Shown here one piece after another: positions 4,594-5,189 of a stretch of DNA of 5,189 nucleotides (its first letter is position 1; each line of letters opens with the position of its first letter). The DNA comes from Chloroflexota bacterium. Lineage in GTDB: Bacteria; Chloroflexota; Anaerolineae; Anaerolineales; DRMV01. Location of the stretch: assembly GCA_013153375.1 (NCBI GenBank), contig JAADEN010000145.1, positions 1 through 5,189 of the forward strand, in the 5' to 3' direction. A program made the position numbers and the translations under genes. The notes below the pieces were generated by a model. It was not told the DNA's origin. It ran no database searches and saw only the letters and a list, made by a program, of their open reading frames with translations.

Positions 4594-5189
4594 TCACGAT
4601 TCGGGCCGGCGGAAACGATAGCCCACGCCGAACACCGTCTCGATGTAGCGCGGATGCTTGGGATCAGGCTCCAGTTTGGCCCGCAGGTTCTTGATGTGCG
4701 CGTCCACCGTGCGCTCGTAGCCCACGAAGGGCGAATCCTGGATGGCCTGGAGCAGTTGCTCGCGGGTGAACGCGCGGCCGGGCTGGCGGGCCAGGGCCAC
4801 CAACAGGCGAAACTCGGTGGGGGTCAGGTGGATGGGCTCTCCGGCCCGGGTCACGGTGTGGGCGTCCAGGTCAATCTCGATGTCGTCCACCCGGATGCGC
4901 CGGGGCGTGGGCGCGGCCTGGGCGCGGCGCAGCAGCGCGCGCACCCGGGCCACCAGCACCCGGGGGCTGAAGGGCTTGGTGACATAGTCGTCCGCGCCCA
5001 GTTCCAGGCCGACCAACTGGTCGGCTTCGTCAACCCGGGCGGTGATCATGATGATGGGCGTATCGCCCGCGCGACGGATGGCGCGCGCCACATCCAGACC
5101 GTCCATGCCGGGCAGGTTGAGGTCCAGCAGCACCACATCGGGCTTCTCGCGCTGGAACAACTCCAGGCCGGTGTCGCCGCGGTGCGCGG
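4594..5189 (-). CDS. OmpR/PhoB-family response regulator, 5' end cut by the window edge
   Basis: This is a cytoplasmic DNA-binding regulator phosphorylated by the kinase encoded 16 nt downstream. The frame is open to the right edge. Before the internal Met at 5160 it reads AHRGDTGLE, which aligns with the end of the first receiver helices, so that Met is not the start and about 40 N-terminal residues are missing, including the acidic DD pair. Counting from that Met, the phospho-acceptor is D13 (VVLLDLNLPGMDG), the switch Thr is T40 (MITA) and the conserved Lys is K62 (VTKPF). After a linker (about 80-92) comes the winged-helix domain: LTPTEFRLL (112-120), the recognition helix in RTVDAHIKNLRAKLEPD (150-166) and the wing ETVFGVGYRF (174-183). 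The HIKNLR helix recalls BaeR-type regulators, but I would not assign a target. The stop (TGA, 4596-4594) is intact. Regulator first and kinase second is the usual operon order. Confidence 0.95.
   Translation of the reverse strand, partial: AHRGDTGLELFQREKPDVVLLDLNLPGMDGLDVARAIRRAGDTPIIMITARVDEADQLVGLELGADDYVTKPFSPRVLVARVRALLRRAQAAPTPRRIRVDDIEIDLDAHTVTRAGEPIHLTPTEFRLLVALARQPGRAFTREQLLQAIQDSPFVGYERTVDAHIKNLRAKLEPDPKHPRYIETVFGVGYRFRRPES

Noticed and set aside
1940..4694. Plus-strand open frames opposite ruvB and the histidine kinase (1940-3274 and 3225-4694)
   Set aside because: Both lie opposite genes with complete catalytic motifs. The translations are Gln/Gly/His/Arg-rich with no recognisable domain, as expected of antisense frames in GC-rich genes.
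1..5189. tRNA, rRNA, CRISPR, insertion sequence or attachment site
   Set aside because: I saw no spaced repeats of CRISPR size, no transposase or integrase motifs, no terminal inverted repeats with target duplications and no tRNA-like arms. Genes fill nearly the whole window.

Overview
This is a GC-rich bacterial window with five or six genes packed almost end to end and no sign of mobile DNA. Codon choice is dominated by GCC and CTG. Short Shine-Dalgarno-led spacers and sigma70-like promoter words point to an ordinary bacterial chromosome. ruvB next to a DUF2905 gene occurs in several phyla. With a LabA-like NYN protein and a YkgJ/DUF3109-like protein alongside, it reminds me of Chloroflexota (Anaerolineae-like), but the sequence alone does not settle the phylum.

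Layout. Positions 1-145 are non-coding as far as I can tell: a strong GC hairpin, a second hairpin followed by T-rich DNA (probable terminator of a gene lying to the left), and a good sigma70-type promoter (TTGCCA, 17 bp, TATGAT). That promoter drives the only plus-strand gene, a cysteine-rich YkgJ/DUF3109-type protein (146-748). Everything else is on the minus strand. In transcription order it is: an OmpR/PhoB-family response regulator entering from the right edge (5' end missing), a membrane sensor histidine kinase 16 nt downstream, a 112-nt gap holding a consensus TATAAT just before ruvB, then ruvB, a DUF2905 membrane protein 10 nt later, and a NYN-domain (LabA/DUF88-like) putative nuclease 30 nt later. 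The NYN gene meets the plus-strand gene tail to tail, and their stop codons overlap in the single tetranucleotide CTAA.

How the genes fit together. The regulator and kinase form a standard two-component pair: signal across the membrane, His231 to the receiver Asp, then DNA binding by the winged helix. ruvB encodes the Holliday-junction branch-migration motor. ruvB and DUF2905 look translationally coupled, because the DUF2905 ribosome-binding site contains the ruvB stop codon. The NYN gene may be read from the same transcript. It is visibly less GC-rich at its 5' end than its neighbours and could have a different history.

I found no convincing undescribed system. The points most worth a second look are the near-leaderless ruvB start, the overlapping convergent stops with no terminator between them, the compositional break at the NYN gene, and the conserved-looking ruvB/DUF2905/NYN grouping.
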